Counted from the first letter of the stretch, positions 9,077 through 19,528 are shown. The stretch: 64,000 nucleotides of DNA from Salibacteraceae bacterium (GCA_018401875.1 JAGYJZ010000002.1:186001-250000); one strand, 5' to 3'. Numbers and translations: made by a program. Notes: a model not told the origin generated them from the sequence alone.

Positions 9077-10228
9077 CTACTCACCAAAAATTTCGGCCAG
9101 TTTTTGCTCCAAAGAAGGGCCTCGAAGGTTCTTTGCTACAATATTACCCTTAGGATCTACAAGGTAAGTCAATGGAATGCCTTTAATCTGATACTCTGGC
9201 ACTACGTCAGATTGCCAATACTTGAGGTCACTTATATGACGCCACTGAAGGTCGTCTTGTTCGATGGCATTGAGCCAAGCTGTTGAGTTCCTATCCAAAG
9301 AGACGCCAAGTATTTCGAAGCCTTTGTCGTGATATTTTGCATAAACTTTCCTCACATTAGGATTTTCCTTTCGGCAAGGGCCGCACCACGATGCCCAAAA
9401 ATCGATTAACACATATTCGCCTCTGAGGTCTGACAATTTTAGCACTTCACCATTGGGTTGCGTAAGTGATATTTCAGGAGCAGGTGCTCCGATGGCCAGT
9501 CTGCCTTGCTCTTCAACCTGAGTTTTGATCGCTTCATAGAATTCATTTCCGTCAGCTTTTCCTTTTAGTGCATCAACAACCTGTTTAAAATATTGGAAAT
9601 CATTATCCATACTAAAATTTTGAATAGCAGCAAGTGATGCCATCGTGCCAGGATCGGCAGAAATGAATGCTTTCACATCTGCATCAACACTCAATGAAAT
9701 CTGATTGTAAATGACCACTGCCTCTTGAAACAACTGTTGATTTCTGGTCATCTGAGCTTGTTGAAGCACCAAGTTGATCGAGTCACGTGCAGATAAAATG
9801 GAGTTTAAATCTTTCAATCTGTTGCTTTCTTTAGAGCCAGCAACCTCATAAGTTTGATAAATGCCAGAAGCATCGGCCGTGAGCTTCATGTTGTCGTTAG
9901 GATAAACAATCAACACGCACATATTTTGCTCTGTCAGTCCAACCCGATAAAATCCTGGAGCACTGAGTTCAAAAGCCAATGAGAAATCGCCTTTCTCATT
10001 CGTTTTAACGGTATCAACTGCTATTACTTGAGTTGCACCAAGCGCTTGCAAGTACACATCTTGATTTACTGCCCCGGTTATTGTTCCAGAGATTTTAGCT
10101 GATTTTTCATTTGCTGACTCAACAGTGGCTTCCGCTAACTCTCCTCCGCTGCCGTTGCTTTGATTTGAGCATGCCACCGCTAATGTCACAAATGACAACA
10201 TTAAAAGGATATTCTTATTTATTTTCAT
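9077..10228 (-). CDS. Thioredoxin-like (TlpA/AhpC-type) lipoprotein with N-terminal DUF4369-like domain
   Basis: This 383-residue lipoprotein has a lipobox LAVAC with Cys20. Residues about 40-130 resemble the DUF4369 beta domain common in Bacteroidota thiol-disulfide proteins, followed by a helical linker. The C-terminal thioredoxin fold carries the redox motif WCGPC at 281-285 and a cis-proline region GIPLTYLVD. It should be anchored in the envelope and reduce or exchange disulfides in exported proteins. A shorter relative lies at 41909-42451, with the same RKENPNVR/RRENPNVV context after WCGPC. It sits 11 bases after gatB and 3 bases before the M1 peptidase gene, in the same run. Confidence 0.9.
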   Translation of the reverse strand: MKINKNILLMLSFVTLAVACSNQSNGSGGELAEATVESANEKSAKISGTITGAVNQDVYLQALGATQVIAVDTVKTNEKGDFSLAFELSAPGFYRVGLTEQNMCVLIVYPNDNMKLTADASGIYQTYEVAGSKESNRLKDLNSILSARDSINLVLQQAQMTRNQQLFQEAVVIYNQISLSVDADVKAFISADPGTMASLAAIQNFSMDNDFQYFKQVVDALKGKADGNEFYEAIKTQVEEQGRLAIGAPAPEISLTQPNGEVLKLSDLRGEYVLIDFWASWCGPCRKENPNVRKVYAKYHDKGFEILGVSLDRNSTAWLNAIEQDDLQWRHISDLKYWQSDVVPEYQIKGIPLTYLVDPKGNIVAKNLRGPSLEQKLAEIFGE

Positions 10229-10239
10229 AATTCTTATTT

Positions 10240-11703
10240 CTATTGATCTAATGCCTTTTGAACCAATTGACTGGTCTTTTTTGGGTCGGCTTTGCCTTGA
10301 CTTAGGCGCATTACTTCTCCCATGAATAAACCAACGATTCCTTTTTTACCACCGCGGTATTCTTCAACTTTATCGGGATACTTATCTAAAGCCTGTTGAA
10401 TCCATTGCTGCAATTCATCTTCATCACCAACTTGCACCAGCTGAAATTCTTGTGCGAGTATTTGAGGGGATTTATCAGGATGCTGCAAAAGCAAAGGGAA
10501 GAGTTGTTGTGACGCGAGTGTTCTTCCCATTTTGCCGCTATCAACCATATTGATAACCTCAGCCAAACGTGAAGGAGCACAGTCAAACCTGTCAATTTCT
10601 ATGGCCATTTCGTTGAGGTAGCCTTTCACCTCACCCATCATCCAATTGGCAGCGATTTTGGGGCTGTTTACTTGCTTAAGAAGCTCTTCGAAGTACAGCG
10701 CGAAATACTTGTCATCTGTAAGCACTCCGGCATCGTACTCACTCAACTTCAATTCATCCACATACTTACTGAACAATTCATTCGGAAGCGGAGGCATAGT
10801 CTCCTTAATGCTTTGAATGTATTCCTGCGAAATGTTCAATGGCTGCAGGTCGGGTTCAGGAAAATAGCGATAGTCATCGGCCTCCTCTTTAGTCCGCATC
10901 ATTGAAGTTTCTCCTGTAGCTGCGTTAAAAGTAAGAGTGGCCTTCTTTATTTGACCGCCATTTTCGAGCACTGAAATGTGTCTGTTGATTTCAAACTCGA
11001 TGGCGCGTTTTACGTTTCTAATGCTATTGAGGTTTTTTATCTCAACCCGAGTTCCATAAGTGTCGCTGCCCTTTTTCATAACCGAAATATTGGCATCGCA
11101 GCGCAAGCTACCTTCCTCCATATTGCCATCGCAAATCTCAAGGTAGCGCACCAACTTTCTTACTTCGGTGAGGTAAGCATACGCTTCGTCAGGTGTTGAC
11201 ATGTCGGGCTCAGAAACGATCTCAAGTAAAGGGACACCCGCTCTATTTAAATCGATGAGCGTTTCAAATGGCGAAAGATCGTGGATACTTTTACCTGAAT
11301 CTTCTTCCATATGGATTCTGGTCAACCCAACATCCTTGGACGTTCCATCTGTTGCTTTTATTGTAATCTGTCCACCTGTGCAAATGGGTGTAGTATCTTG
11401 TGTAATCTGATACCCTTTGGGAAGGTCAGCGTAGAAATAGTTCTTTCGAGCAAATTCGTTATGCTCTCTGATGGCGCAATTACATGCTAGACCCAGCCGA
11501 ACCGCAAATTCTGCTGATTTTTCGTTGAGAACAGGAAGTGTTCCGGGATGACCTAAACTTATAGGACTGGTATTTGAGTTGGGCATATTGCCGTACTCAT
11601 TCCTATCGGAAGAAAAGGCTTTTGACTTTGTCAGCAGCTGTGCATGCACCTCAAGACCAATTACTGCTTCGTATTGATCTATAATTTCTGGTGTAATATT
11701 CAT
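10240..11703 (-). CDS. gatB: Asp/Glu-tRNA amidotransferase subunit B
   Basis: GatB, with GatA and GatC, converts Glu-tRNA(Gln) to Gln-tRNA(Gln) and can do the same for Asp-tRNA(Asn). The start is set at ATG 11703 (487 residues), which gives the usual MN...YEAVIGLEVHAQL beginning; a TTG nine bases upstream is less likely. Visible family signatures are GLEVHAQL near residue 17, the FYADLPKGYQITQ block, HMEEDSGKS, and DLNRAGVPLLEIVSEPD. The C-terminal tail has the YqeY-like GKKGIVGLFMGEVM segment. gatA and gatC are not in this window. It is in the lpxK-lpxH run, 22 bases after the nucleoside phosphorylase. Confidence 0.96.
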   Translation of the reverse strand: MNITPEIIDQYEAVIGLEVHAQLLTKSKAFSSDRNEYGNMPNSNTSPISLGHPGTLPVLNEKSAEFAVRLGLACNCAIREHNEFARKNYFYADLPKGYQITQDTTPICTGGQITIKATDGTSKDVGLTRIHMEEDSGKSIHDLSPFETLIDLNRAGVPLLEIVSEPDMSTPDEAYAYLTEVRKLVRYLEICDGNMEEGSLRCDANISVMKKGSDTYGTRVEIKNLNSIRNVKRAIEFEINRHISVLENGGQIKKATLTFNAATGETSMMRTKEEADDYRYFPEPDLQPLNISQEYIQSIKETMPPLPNELFSKYVDELKLSEYDAGVLTDDKYFALYFEELLKQVNSPKIAANWMMGEVKGYLNEMAIEIDRFDCAPSRLAEVINMVDSGKMGRTLASQQLFPLLLQHPDKSPQILAQEFQLVQVGDEDELQQWIQQALDKYPDKVEEYRGGKKGIVGLFMGEVMRLSQGKADPKKTSQLVQKALDQ

Positions 11704-11725
11704 TGTCTTCAAAGTTACGGTGCTT

Positions 11726-12544
11726 CTATATTTCTGAAAGAAATGATTTCACAATAGCTCTCATTTTTGGTTCAGCCTTGCGTGCAGCTTTTTGCACCTC
11801 TTCGTGGCTCACTTTTTCCACCACACCTTCAATTCCAAGGTCAGTAATCACAGACAGGGCAGCAACGTTCATTCCCAAATGTTTCGCTGCAATCGTCTCG
11901 GGAACTGTGCTCATCCCAACTGCATCAGCACCTATAATGCGCAAGTATTTGTATTCTGCCGGTGTTTCAAAACAAGGCCCTGAAACTCCAACATACACGC
12001 CAACATGGATATCAATTGATTCGGATTTTGCTGCCGCTTTCATCCTATGGATGAAGATTTTATTGTACGGCTCTGACATGTCAGGAAATCTAGGACCCAG
12101 AGAGTCATCATTTGGACCAATGAGCGGATTTGAAGGAAACAAGTTAATGTGATCATTGATAAGCATGATGTCGCCAACTTTAAAAGCAGGATTGACACCA
12201 CCGCTTGCGTTAGATAAAATAAGACTCTCAACACCTAATTGCGCCAATACGCGAATAGGGTAAACCACGTCTTGCATTGAATAACCCTCATAAAAATGAA
12301 ATCTACCTTTCAGTGCAAGCACTTCTTTTCCTGCCAGAAAGCCGTAAATGAGTTTACCATCATGACCCTCGACAGTGCTCTGCGGAAAATGAGGGATTTC
12401 GGTATAAGGAATTTCTTCCTTCGCATCAATTTCGTCAACAAAGCCACCCAGACCTGTGCCGAGGATAATAGCGATAGGCTTATCGCAATGTATCCTTCCA
12501 TGAATAAAATCAGTTGTTTGCTGAATACGATGTAATAAAGTCAT
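11726..12544 (-). CDS. Purine-nucleoside phosphorylase, PNP class I
   Basis: The enzyme splits purine nucleosides with phosphate into free base and (deoxy)ribose 1-phosphate in purine salvage. The trimeric PNP family is shown by LGTGLGGF near residue 30, EGHDGKLIYG, the LKGRFHFYEGY phosphate-site block, LSNASGGVNP, and the GADAVGMSTVPE nucleoside-binding signature. ATG 12544 gives 272 residues, close to the family length; a TTG 36 bases upstream would add a poorly conserved tail. Its first 35 bases overlap the 3' end of lpxK, suggesting coupled translation. Confidence 0.94.
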   Translation of the reverse strand: MTLLHRIQQTTDFIHGRIHCDKPIAIILGTGLGGFVDEIDAKEEIPYTEIPHFPQSTVEGHDGKLIYGFLAGKEVLALKGRFHFYEGYSMQDVVYPIRVLAQLGVESLILSNASGGVNPAFKVGDIMLINDHINLFPSNPLIGPNDDSLGPRFPDMSEPYNKIFIHRMKAAAKSESIDIHVGVYVGVSGPCFETPAEYKYLRIIGADAVGMSTVPETIAAKHLGMNVAALSVITDLGIEGVVEKVSHEEVQKAARKAEPKMRAIVKSFLSEI

Positions 12545-13574
12545 TGATCTTTTTTTCAAATAAAACGTGGTCTTCCTCAAACAGTGTCATCTCATGCTCT
12601 AGGGCATAAAATGGAAGATCTGCGAATTTCTCAATTTGGAGCAATTTAGAAATGCGAATTGCATCTTTTTGTGAAGTAAGTATCAGCTTTGATTCTGAAT
12701 CAATTCCATTAAATGCCTCTTTTATCTTTTCCAAGTCTGATTCGCTGTACCAATGGTGATCGCTATACGCAAAATGAACAACACTTCTGGCTTTTTTCTC
12801 AGCCCATTTCATCAAATGTGACGGATCAGCCAACCCTGAAAAAAGCACTATGTCATAATCACTCAAAACATTTAGATCAATTGATTTTGAGTTATTCCTT
12901 AGCGGCTGAATAGACTTGTATGACTCAAAACTAAAATACACAGGACATTTTGAATAAACCCGAATTCGAGAAATTATGCGGTTTTTTTCATCAGACGTCA
13001 ACGAAAAAGGGCATTTGGTAACGATGATTGCATCTGCTCGTTCAGCGCATGACCTCGGCTCTCGCAACCTTCCTACAGGTAATAAATAATCATCTAGGAA
13101 CAACGCATTATAGGCGGTTAACATGATCAATAGGCCTGGCTGAACCCTGCGATGCTGCATCGCATCGTCAAGTACAATCAGCTCAGGAGCATCGCCCCTA
13201 GATTTTCTCAATAGTTCTATTCCTCTCACACGATTCTCGTCTACCGCAACAATAGTATCAGGGTGTTTAGAATGCATGAGGCATGGCTCGTCCCCAATTT
13301 GATAAACCGTTGAATTCTTTTCCGCTTTCAAAAATCCTTTTGTCTTCCTTCCATACCCTCGGCTCAACATGGCAACCTTGTATTCCACATTCAGCATGCT
13401 CACCAAGTAATTTACCATTGGTGTTTTTCCTGTTCCGCCTACACGTAAATTTCCAACCGCAATAACTGGGAAGTTAAACGATGTGCTCGACAAAACCCCA
13501 AAGTCAAATAGGGTGTTTCGTAACACCACAATGAGGGCGTATAATAATGCAAACGGACTGAGCAAAAATTTCAC
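12510..13574 (-). CDS. lpxK: Tetraacyldisaccharide 4'-kinase
   Basis: LpxK phosphorylates the 4' position of the lipid A disaccharide at the inner membrane. The 354-residue protein has an N-terminal membrane-associated helix (LLSPFALLYALIVVLRN) and a P-loop GGTGKT at 46-51 inside VGNLRVGGTGKTP. The AMLSRGYGRKTKG and GDEP blocks and LDDAMQHRRV match the family. The start codon is GTG 13574; no better start exists and the N-terminus matches known LpxK proteins. It is the first gene of the six-gene minus-strand run, and a perfect -7 box lies 4 bases upstream. Confidence 0.95.
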   Translation of the reverse strand: MKFLLSPFALLYALIVVLRNTLFDFGVLSSTSFNFPVIAVGNLRVGGTGKTPMVNYLVSMLNVEYKVAMLSRGYGRKTKGFLKAEKNSTVYQIGDEPCLMHSKHPDTIVAVDENRVRGIELLRKSRGDAPELIVLDDAMQHRRVQPGLLIMLTAYNALFLDDYLLPVGRLREPRSCAERADAIIVTKCPFSLTSDEKNRIISRIRVYSKCPVYFSFESYKSIQPLRNNSKSIDLNVLSDYDIVLFSGLADPSHLMKWAEKKARSVVHFAYSDHHWYSESDLEKIKEAFNGIDSESKLILTSQKDAIRISKLLQIEKFADLPFYALEHEMTLFEEDHVLFEKKINDFITSYSANN

Positions 13575-13578
13575 AGAA

Positions 13579-13586
13579 CAAAGGTA
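13579..13586 (-). promoter_or_regulatory. -7 promoter box TACCTTTG before lpxK
   Basis: On the minus strand the bases read TACCTTTG, a perfect TAnnTTTG box. It ends 4 bases before the GTG start of lpxK, so transcription would begin at or next to the start codon. No TTG lies at the -33 distance. Confidence 0.5.
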
Positions 13587-13634
13587 GCTTCTCCTATTAT
13601 CTTTATGCGCTGTTACGCGTCAATTTAGAAGAAT

Positions 13635-14735
13635 ATGACTACTCAACATATTATACAACACTTAGAGCAATTCGCTCCGCCAGCCTATCAAGAATCCTAT
13701 GACAATTCGAGACTAATTTGTGGTGACAAAAACAAAACTGTGCGTGCAGCATTGTGTACATTAGATTGCACCGAGGAAGTAGTGGATGAAGCAATAAAAA
13801 AAAATTGCGACTTAATTATCGCTCATCATCCTATTCTTTTCAAAGGTTTGAAGTCATTAACGGGAACAAACTATGTTGAACGAACCATTATTAAAGCGAT
13901 TAAAAATGACATCGCAATTTATGCTATTCATACCAATTTAGATCACAGTTGGGAAGGAGTTAACCGAATGATTGGTGAAAAGCTCGGGTTGAACAATTTG
14001 CGTATTCTCTCACCTAAAAGTGGAGTACTGAATAAATTGCACACGTTTGTTCCGACTTCGCACGCAGCCATTGTAAGAAATGCCATATTCGAAGCTGGCG
14101 CAGGTCAAATAGGCGCGTACAGCAAATGCAGTTTTAATGTTGAGGGAAAAGGAACTTTTTTAGCCGAAGAAAACTCTGAACCCTTTGTGGGTGCCAAAGG
14201 ACAAGTGCATTGTGAAGATGAAGTAAAAATCGAAGTAGTTTTTCCGCTTCATCTAAAAGCACCAATTATTTCAGCCTTGAAGGCTAGTCATCCTTATGAA
14301 GAAGTAGCTTTCGATATTGTGGCCTTGGAGAATGAGCACCCGCAAATAGGATCTGGAATGATCGGTGAACTTGACGAGGCAATGGATGAAACGAATTTTT
14401 TAAAGTTTGCATCTAACGTATTCAATGTTCCCGTTGTGAGGCATACCAACCTTCTCGGAAAGCCGATCAAGCGGGTTGCATTTTGCGGTGGTGCAGGCAG
14501 TTTTCTGCTTGGCAACGCCAAAAATGAAGGTGCCGATATTTTTATCACAGGTGACTTTAAATACCACGAGTTTTTTGATGCAGAAGAAGATATTCTGATT
14601 TTGGATGTTGGACACTTTGAAAGTGAGCAGTTTACACCAATATTATTGAAGCAATTAATAGAGGAAAAATTTCATATCTTTGCCGTCCTTTTGTCAGAGG
14701 TAAAAACAAACCCTGTACATTATTTCATTTCATAA
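13635..14735 (+). CDS. NIF3/YbgI-like dinuclear metal-centre protein
   Basis: The 366-residue protein belongs to the NIF3 family, ring-shaped hexamers with a two-metal site; some members are annotated as type 2 GTP cyclohydrolase, but the true substrate is unsettled. Metal-site residues are His64-His65 in IIAHHPILFKG, Asp103 in HTNLD, and the C-terminal LDVGHFESEQ block. Residues about 130-240 form an inserted PII-like domain, as in longer NIF3 proteins, which explains the length compared with about 250 in E. coli YbgI. It is divergent from lpxK (60 bases between) and 3 bases upstream of a coiled-coil gene, its usual Bacteroidota partner. Confidence 0.92.
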   Translation: MTTQHIIQHLEQFAPPAYQESYDNSRLICGDKNKTVRAALCTLDCTEEVVDEAIKKNCDLIIAHHPILFKGLKSLTGTNYVERTIIKAIKNDIAIYAIHTNLDHSWEGVNRMIGEKLGLNNLRILSPKSGVLNKLHTFVPTSHAAIVRNAIFEAGAGQIGAYSKCSFNVEGKGTFLAEENSEPFVGAKGQVHCEDEVKIEVVFPLHLKAPIISALKASHPYEEVAFDIVALENEHPQIGSGMIGELDEAMDETNFLKFASNVFNVPVVRHTNLLGKPIKRVAFCGGAGSFLLGNAKNEGADIFITGDFKYHEFFDAEEDILILDVGHFESEQFTPILLKQLIEEKFHIFAVLLSEVKTNPVHYFIS

Positions 14736-14738
14736 TTT

Positions 14739-15536
14739 ATGGCGACAAAGAAAAGCGCAAAGGACATATCAGTAGAAGAAAAGCTAAGAGCCTTGTATCG
14801 TCTTCAATTGATCGATTCGGCAATTGATAAAATACGAACTGTAAGAGGTGAGCTTCCCTTGGAGGTTGAAGATCTTCAGGATGAAATTGAAGGATTGCAA
14901 ACGCGATCAAATAATCTTCAGTCAGAATTGGAAGATTTAGAAACCAAGGTTTCAGACAGAAAAAATGCCATACTTGAATCAAGCGACTTGATCAAAAAGT
15001 ATGAAGAGCAGCAAAAAAATGTGCGTAACAACCGTGAGTTCGATTCGCTTTCAAAGGAAATTGAGTACCAAACATTAGAGATTCAGCTTTCTGAAAAGCG
15101 AATGAGAGAATTCGAGGCACTAATCATCCAAAAGAAAGAGGTTATGACCATTGCCGAGTCAAACCTAAACGAACGCAAAAAAGACCTTGAGCACAAAAAA
15201 GCCGAGCTTGACAGTATCGTTAAAGAGACCGAAAAGGAAGAGAAAGCTTTGGTAGCTGCTTCTCAGGAAGCTGCAGACAGTATTGAGGAACGCTTATTTT
15301 CTGCTTATAATAGAATCAGAAGCAGTGTTAAGAATGGACTTGCAGTTGTGCCCGTTGAGAGAGGGTCTTCAGGAGGATCTTTTATAAAAATTCCACCGCA
15401 AAGACAACTCGACATTGCTGCTCGTAAGAAGATCATCACTGACGAGCACAGTGGACGTATTCTTGTAGATGCTGAACTAGCGCAAGAAGAATCAGAAAAA
15501 ATCAAAGAATTGACACAAAAGGCAATTGTAGCCTAA
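14739..15536 (+). CDS. Coiled-coil protein of the C4 zinc-ribbon (DUF164) family lacking the cysteines
   Basis: This 265-residue protein is a long coiled coil (about residues 12-190) followed by a short C-terminal domain with the family block IPPQRQLDI (218-226) and KKII...GRILVD (230-244). Members of this family normally carry two CxxC pairs there. Here the first pair reads SGGS (211-214) and the second DEHS (235-238), so no zinc can be bound as usual. The function of the family is not settled; roles near the ribosome or membrane have been proposed for relatives. It is cotranscribed with the NIF3 gene and followed by a terminator. Confidence 0.85.
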   Translation: MATKKSAKDISVEEKLRALYRLQLIDSAIDKIRTVRGELPLEVEDLQDEIEGLQTRSNNLQSELEDLETKVSDRKNAILESSDLIKKYEEQQKNVRNNREFDSLSKEIEYQTLEIQLSEKRMREFEALIIQKKEVMTIAESNLNERKKDLEHKKAELDSIVKETEKEEKALVAASQEAADSIEERLFSAYNRIRSSVKNGLAVVPVERGSSGGSFIKIPPQRQLDIAARKKIITDEHSGRILVDAELAQEESEKIKELTQKAIVA

Positions 15537-15557
15537 TCAATTTTTATAGCATTCAAG

Positions 15558-15587
15558 AAGCCTCATAATATCATGGGGCTTTTTTTA
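15558..15587 (+). terminator. Terminator of the NIF3 operon
   Basis: A 9-base-pair stem with one G-T pair (AAGCCTCAT at 15558-15566 with ATGGGGCTT at 15573-15581) is followed by seven T. It lies 21 bases after the stop codon. Confidence 0.85.
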
Positions 15588-15642
15588 TGATCAATTCTTT
15601 GACGTTACAACTTGGTCAAATCATCTTACATCTCGGAAAAGC

Positions 15643-15676
15643 CTAAAACAAAAATGCCCCAGACTTAGCTGGAGCA
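15643..15676 (-). terminator. Terminator of gltA
   Basis: On the minus strand an 8-base stem (TGCTCCAG with CTGGGGCA, one mismatch) is followed by ATTTTTGTTTT. It lies 34 bases after the gltA stop codon and faces the terminator of the convergent NIF3 operon. Confidence 0.8.
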
Positions 15677-15710
15677 CAATTTACTTTTTTTAGATACTTA
15701 AGAAATTCTA

Positions 15711-16997
15711 CTATCTCTTTGAAAGATCAGTGTAGTTTCTTTCATTGTAACCGGTGTAAACTTGTCTTGGTCTTCCAATCGGCTCGTTATTCTCACGCAT
15801 TTCTTTCCATTGACCAATCCATCCAGGAAGTCTTCCCAGTGCAAACATTACTGTAAACATGTTGGTTGGAATGCCTAATGCTCGGTAAATGATTCCTGAG
15901 TAGAAATCAACGTTAGGATACAACTTGCGTTCAACAAAATAAGGATCGCTTAACGCAGCTTCCTCGAGTTTTTTGGCGATATCAAGAATTGGATCATTCA
16001 CACCCAATTTACCCAGAACATCGTCAGCAGCTTTCTTGATAATTCGAGCACGAGGATCAAAGTTCTTGTATACTCGGTGACCGAAGCCCATCAATCGAAA
16101 CGGATCGTCTTTGTCTTTTGCTTTTGCAAGGTATTTATCCGCGTCTCCACCATCTGCTTTAATCGCTTCTAGCATTTCGATCACCGCTTGATTTGCACCA
16201 CCGTGCAACGGCCCCCAAAGGGCGTTAATTCCAGCTGAAACAGAAGCATACAAACTTGCGTGTGATGAGCCAACTATGCGAACCGTGCTCGTAGAACAAT
16301 TCTGTTCGTGATCAGCATGTAGGATCAAAAGTGTATTCAAAGCTGCTACAACAACCGGATCTGGCTTAAAGTCTTCAGCCGGTGTGGCAAACATCATTCG
16401 CAGAAAGCTACTGCAATAATCCATATCATTCTTTGGATAAAGCAATGGTTGTCCGATCTCGTTTTTATATGCCCATGACGCCAATGTTGGCAATTTAGCC
16501 ATCAATCTTACGATGCTAATGCGCACTTCATTTTTTGAGCGAACTGGGTCTAATGAATCAGGATAAAATGCAGTAAGCGCTGTAACACATGATGAAAGCA
16601 CGCCCATTGGATGCGCATTTGAAGGAAAGCCTTCCAATAAAACTTTAAAGTCTTCGTGAATAAGTGTATGGTAGGTGATTTCTCTCTCCCACTTTTTCAA
16701 CTCCTCTGTATTCGGCAATTCTCCGTAGATGATTAGGTAAGCCACTTCGAGGAAAGATGACTTTTCAGCCAATTGTTCGATTGGATATCCTCTATATCGC
16801 AAAATTCCTTTTTCTCCATCAAGAAAAGTAATTGCACTTTCTGTTGACCCTGTGTTTTTATATCCTGGGTCAATTGTAATTAACCCTGACTGACCTCTTA
16901 ACTTAGATATATCTAAGGCTTTCTCGTTCTCTGTACCTTCTACTACAGGAAGCTTATATACTTCTCCGCCAAAGTGTAATTCTGCAAAATCTGACAT
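15711..16997 (-). CDS. gltA: Citrate synthase
   Basis: The 428-residue hexameric-type citrate synthase condenses acetyl-CoA and oxaloacetate at the entry to the TCA cycle. The catalytic set is visible: His in GPLHGGANQ, His in FGHRVYKNFDPR and Asp in YPNVDFYSG. The N-terminal extension with DPGYKNTGS and FLDGEKGILRYRGYPIE is typical of the E. coli-like class. It is separated from eno by 92 bases that hold a likely promoter of its own, and it ends in its own terminator. Confidence 0.97.
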   Translation of the reverse strand: MSDFAELHFGGEVYKLPVVEGTENEKALDISKLRGQSGLITIDPGYKNTGSTESAITFLDGEKGILRYRGYPIEQLAEKSSFLEVAYLIIYGELPNTEELKKWEREITYHTLIHEDFKVLLEGFPSNAHPMGVLSSCVTALTAFYPDSLDPVRSKNEVRISIVRLMAKLPTLASWAYKNEIGQPLLYPKNDMDYCSSFLRMMFATPAEDFKPDPVVVAALNTLLILHADHEQNCSTSTVRIVGSSHASLYASVSAGINALWGPLHGGANQAVIEMLEAIKADGGDADKYLAKAKDKDDPFRLMGFGHRVYKNFDPRARIIKKAADDVLGKLGVNDPILDIAKKLEEAALSDPYFVERKLYPNVDFYSGIIYRALGIPTNMFTVMFALGRLPGWIGQWKEMRENNEPIGRPRQVYTGYNERNYTDLSKR

Positions 16998-17047
16998 CTT
17001 CTCTTATTTTCTTATTAATCTGATTACTCCTTCACATCGAAGGCTCA

Positions 17048-17078
17048 CGAAAGTAATACGCAATACTGTCAATTACAA
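17048..17078 (-). promoter_or_regulatory. Candidate gltA promoter
   Basis: On the minus strand TTG (17078-17076) is followed after 20 bases by TACTTTCG (17055-17048), one mismatch to TAnnTTTG. It would start transcription near 17043, about 45 bases before the gltA ATG. Confidence 0.45.
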
Positions 17079-17089
17079 GCAAGGTAATG

Positions 17090-18379
<1,290 letters not shown>

Positions 18380-19504
18380 TTAAATTTCTATCGTTTGGTG
18401 TTTGGCGCTCTTGATCATTTCTACGAAATCATCAAATAAATAGCGTGAATCGTGCGGGCCAGCAGATGATTCGGGATGGTACTGCACAGAAAAAACGTGC
18501 TTATTCTTCAGTCTTATACCTGCCAATGTATCATCATTTAAGTGCACGTGCGTGATTTCTATGTCTTCGCGTAATTCAGCCACTTTTCTATCAACCACAA
18601 ATCCATGATTTTGAGAGGTTATTTCACATTTTCCTGTAGCGATATTCATGATAGGATGATTGATCCCTCTATGTCCATTGTGCATTTTATAGGTTGTCAA
18701 TCCTGAAGCCAATGCGAGTAATTGATGACCTAGGCATATTCCAAACATTGGAATTCCTGTCTCAATCAGCTTTTGAATCAATTTGACAGAGTCATGCATC
18801 ACCGAAGGATCACCGGGTCCGTTGCTCAGCATTATTCCATCTGGGCTCCATGCCGTTATTTCTTCCACAGAAGCATTCATCGGAAACACCTTTAACTTAC
18901 AACCTCGCTCACTCAAACATCGCAAGATATTTGTCTTTACACCAAAATCAATAACTGAAACTTTGATTTCAGCAGTAGGATCGCCATAATCGAACACTTC
19001 TTTGGTGCACACTTTTGATGAAAGTTCTAGACCTGCCATGCTTGGAACTTTTGAAAGTCTTGTTTTCAGCTCATCAAGATCTAGAATCTCACTAGAAATA
19101 ATAGCATTCATTGCTCCCTTATCCCGGACATGGCGAACCAGTGCCCGTGTATCAACGTCAGAAATCCCGACCAATTTTTGTCGTTCAAAGTAGGTCTGCA
19201 CCGATTCCGTTGCTGCTGCTCGTGAAAACACCTGCGAAAACTTCTTGCAAACTAAACCGGCAATTTTTACAGATTCTGATTCTACCTCTTCATCGTGAAT
19301 ACCATAATTTCCGATATGTGACGGAGTCATGAGTAGTATCTGGCCGAAATATGACGGGTCAGTAAAAATTTCTTGGTAGCCGGTCATGCCTGTATTAAAT
19401 GCTATTTCACCTGAGGTAGTGCCGATCATGCCAGCGGCTTTCCCCCAATAATGAGTTCCGTCTTCGAGTAAAATTACTGCTGTTTGTCCTTCCTTATATT
19501 TCAT
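18380..19504 (-). CDS. carA: Carbamoyl-phosphate synthase small subunit
   Basis: CarA is the glutaminase subunit that feeds ammonia to CarB for carbamoyl phosphate, used for pyrimidines and arginine. The 374-residue protein has the N-terminal CPSase domain (FNTGMTGYQEIFTDPSY) and a class I glutamine amidotransferase domain with nucleophile Cys257 in GICLGHQ and His343/Glu345 in QYHPE. carB is not nearby. It follows the rplQ terminator and leads into eno, the order usual in Flavobacteriales. A promoter in the 24 bases between terminator and start could not be recognised; partial read-through may drive it. Confidence 0.97.
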   Translation of the reverse strand: MKYKEGQTAVILLEDGTHYWGKAAGMIGTTSGEIAFNTGMTGYQEIFTDPSYFGQILLMTPSHIGNYGIHDEEVESESVKIAGLVCKKFSQVFSRAAATESVQTYFERQKLVGISDVDTRALVRHVRDKGAMNAIISSEILDLDELKTRLSKVPSMAGLELSSKVCTKEVFDYGDPTAEIKVSVIDFGVKTNILRCLSERGCKLKVFPMNASVEEITAWSPDGIMLSNGPGDPSVMHDSVKLIQKLIETGIPMFGICLGHQLLALASGLTTYKMHNGHRGINHPIMNIATGKCEITSQNHGFVVDRKVAELREDIEITHVHLNDDTLAGIRLKNKHVFSVQYHPESSAGPHDSRYLFDDFVEMIKSAKHQTIEI

Positions 19505-19528
19505 AGGGCAATATTGTCAATTTTTAGG

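Noticed and set aside
11703..12152. A 149-residue plus-strand open frame opposite gatB/nucleoside phosphorylase
   Set aside because: It lies wholly antisense to a clearly conserved enzyme, its protein has no family features, and its composition is that of a shadow frame. The same applies to other antisense frames across the ribosomal operon.
12545..12580. Longer nucleoside phosphorylase starting at TTG 12580
   Set aside because: The extra 12 residues are lysine- and arginine-rich and do not fit the family start; ATG 12544 gives the usual length.
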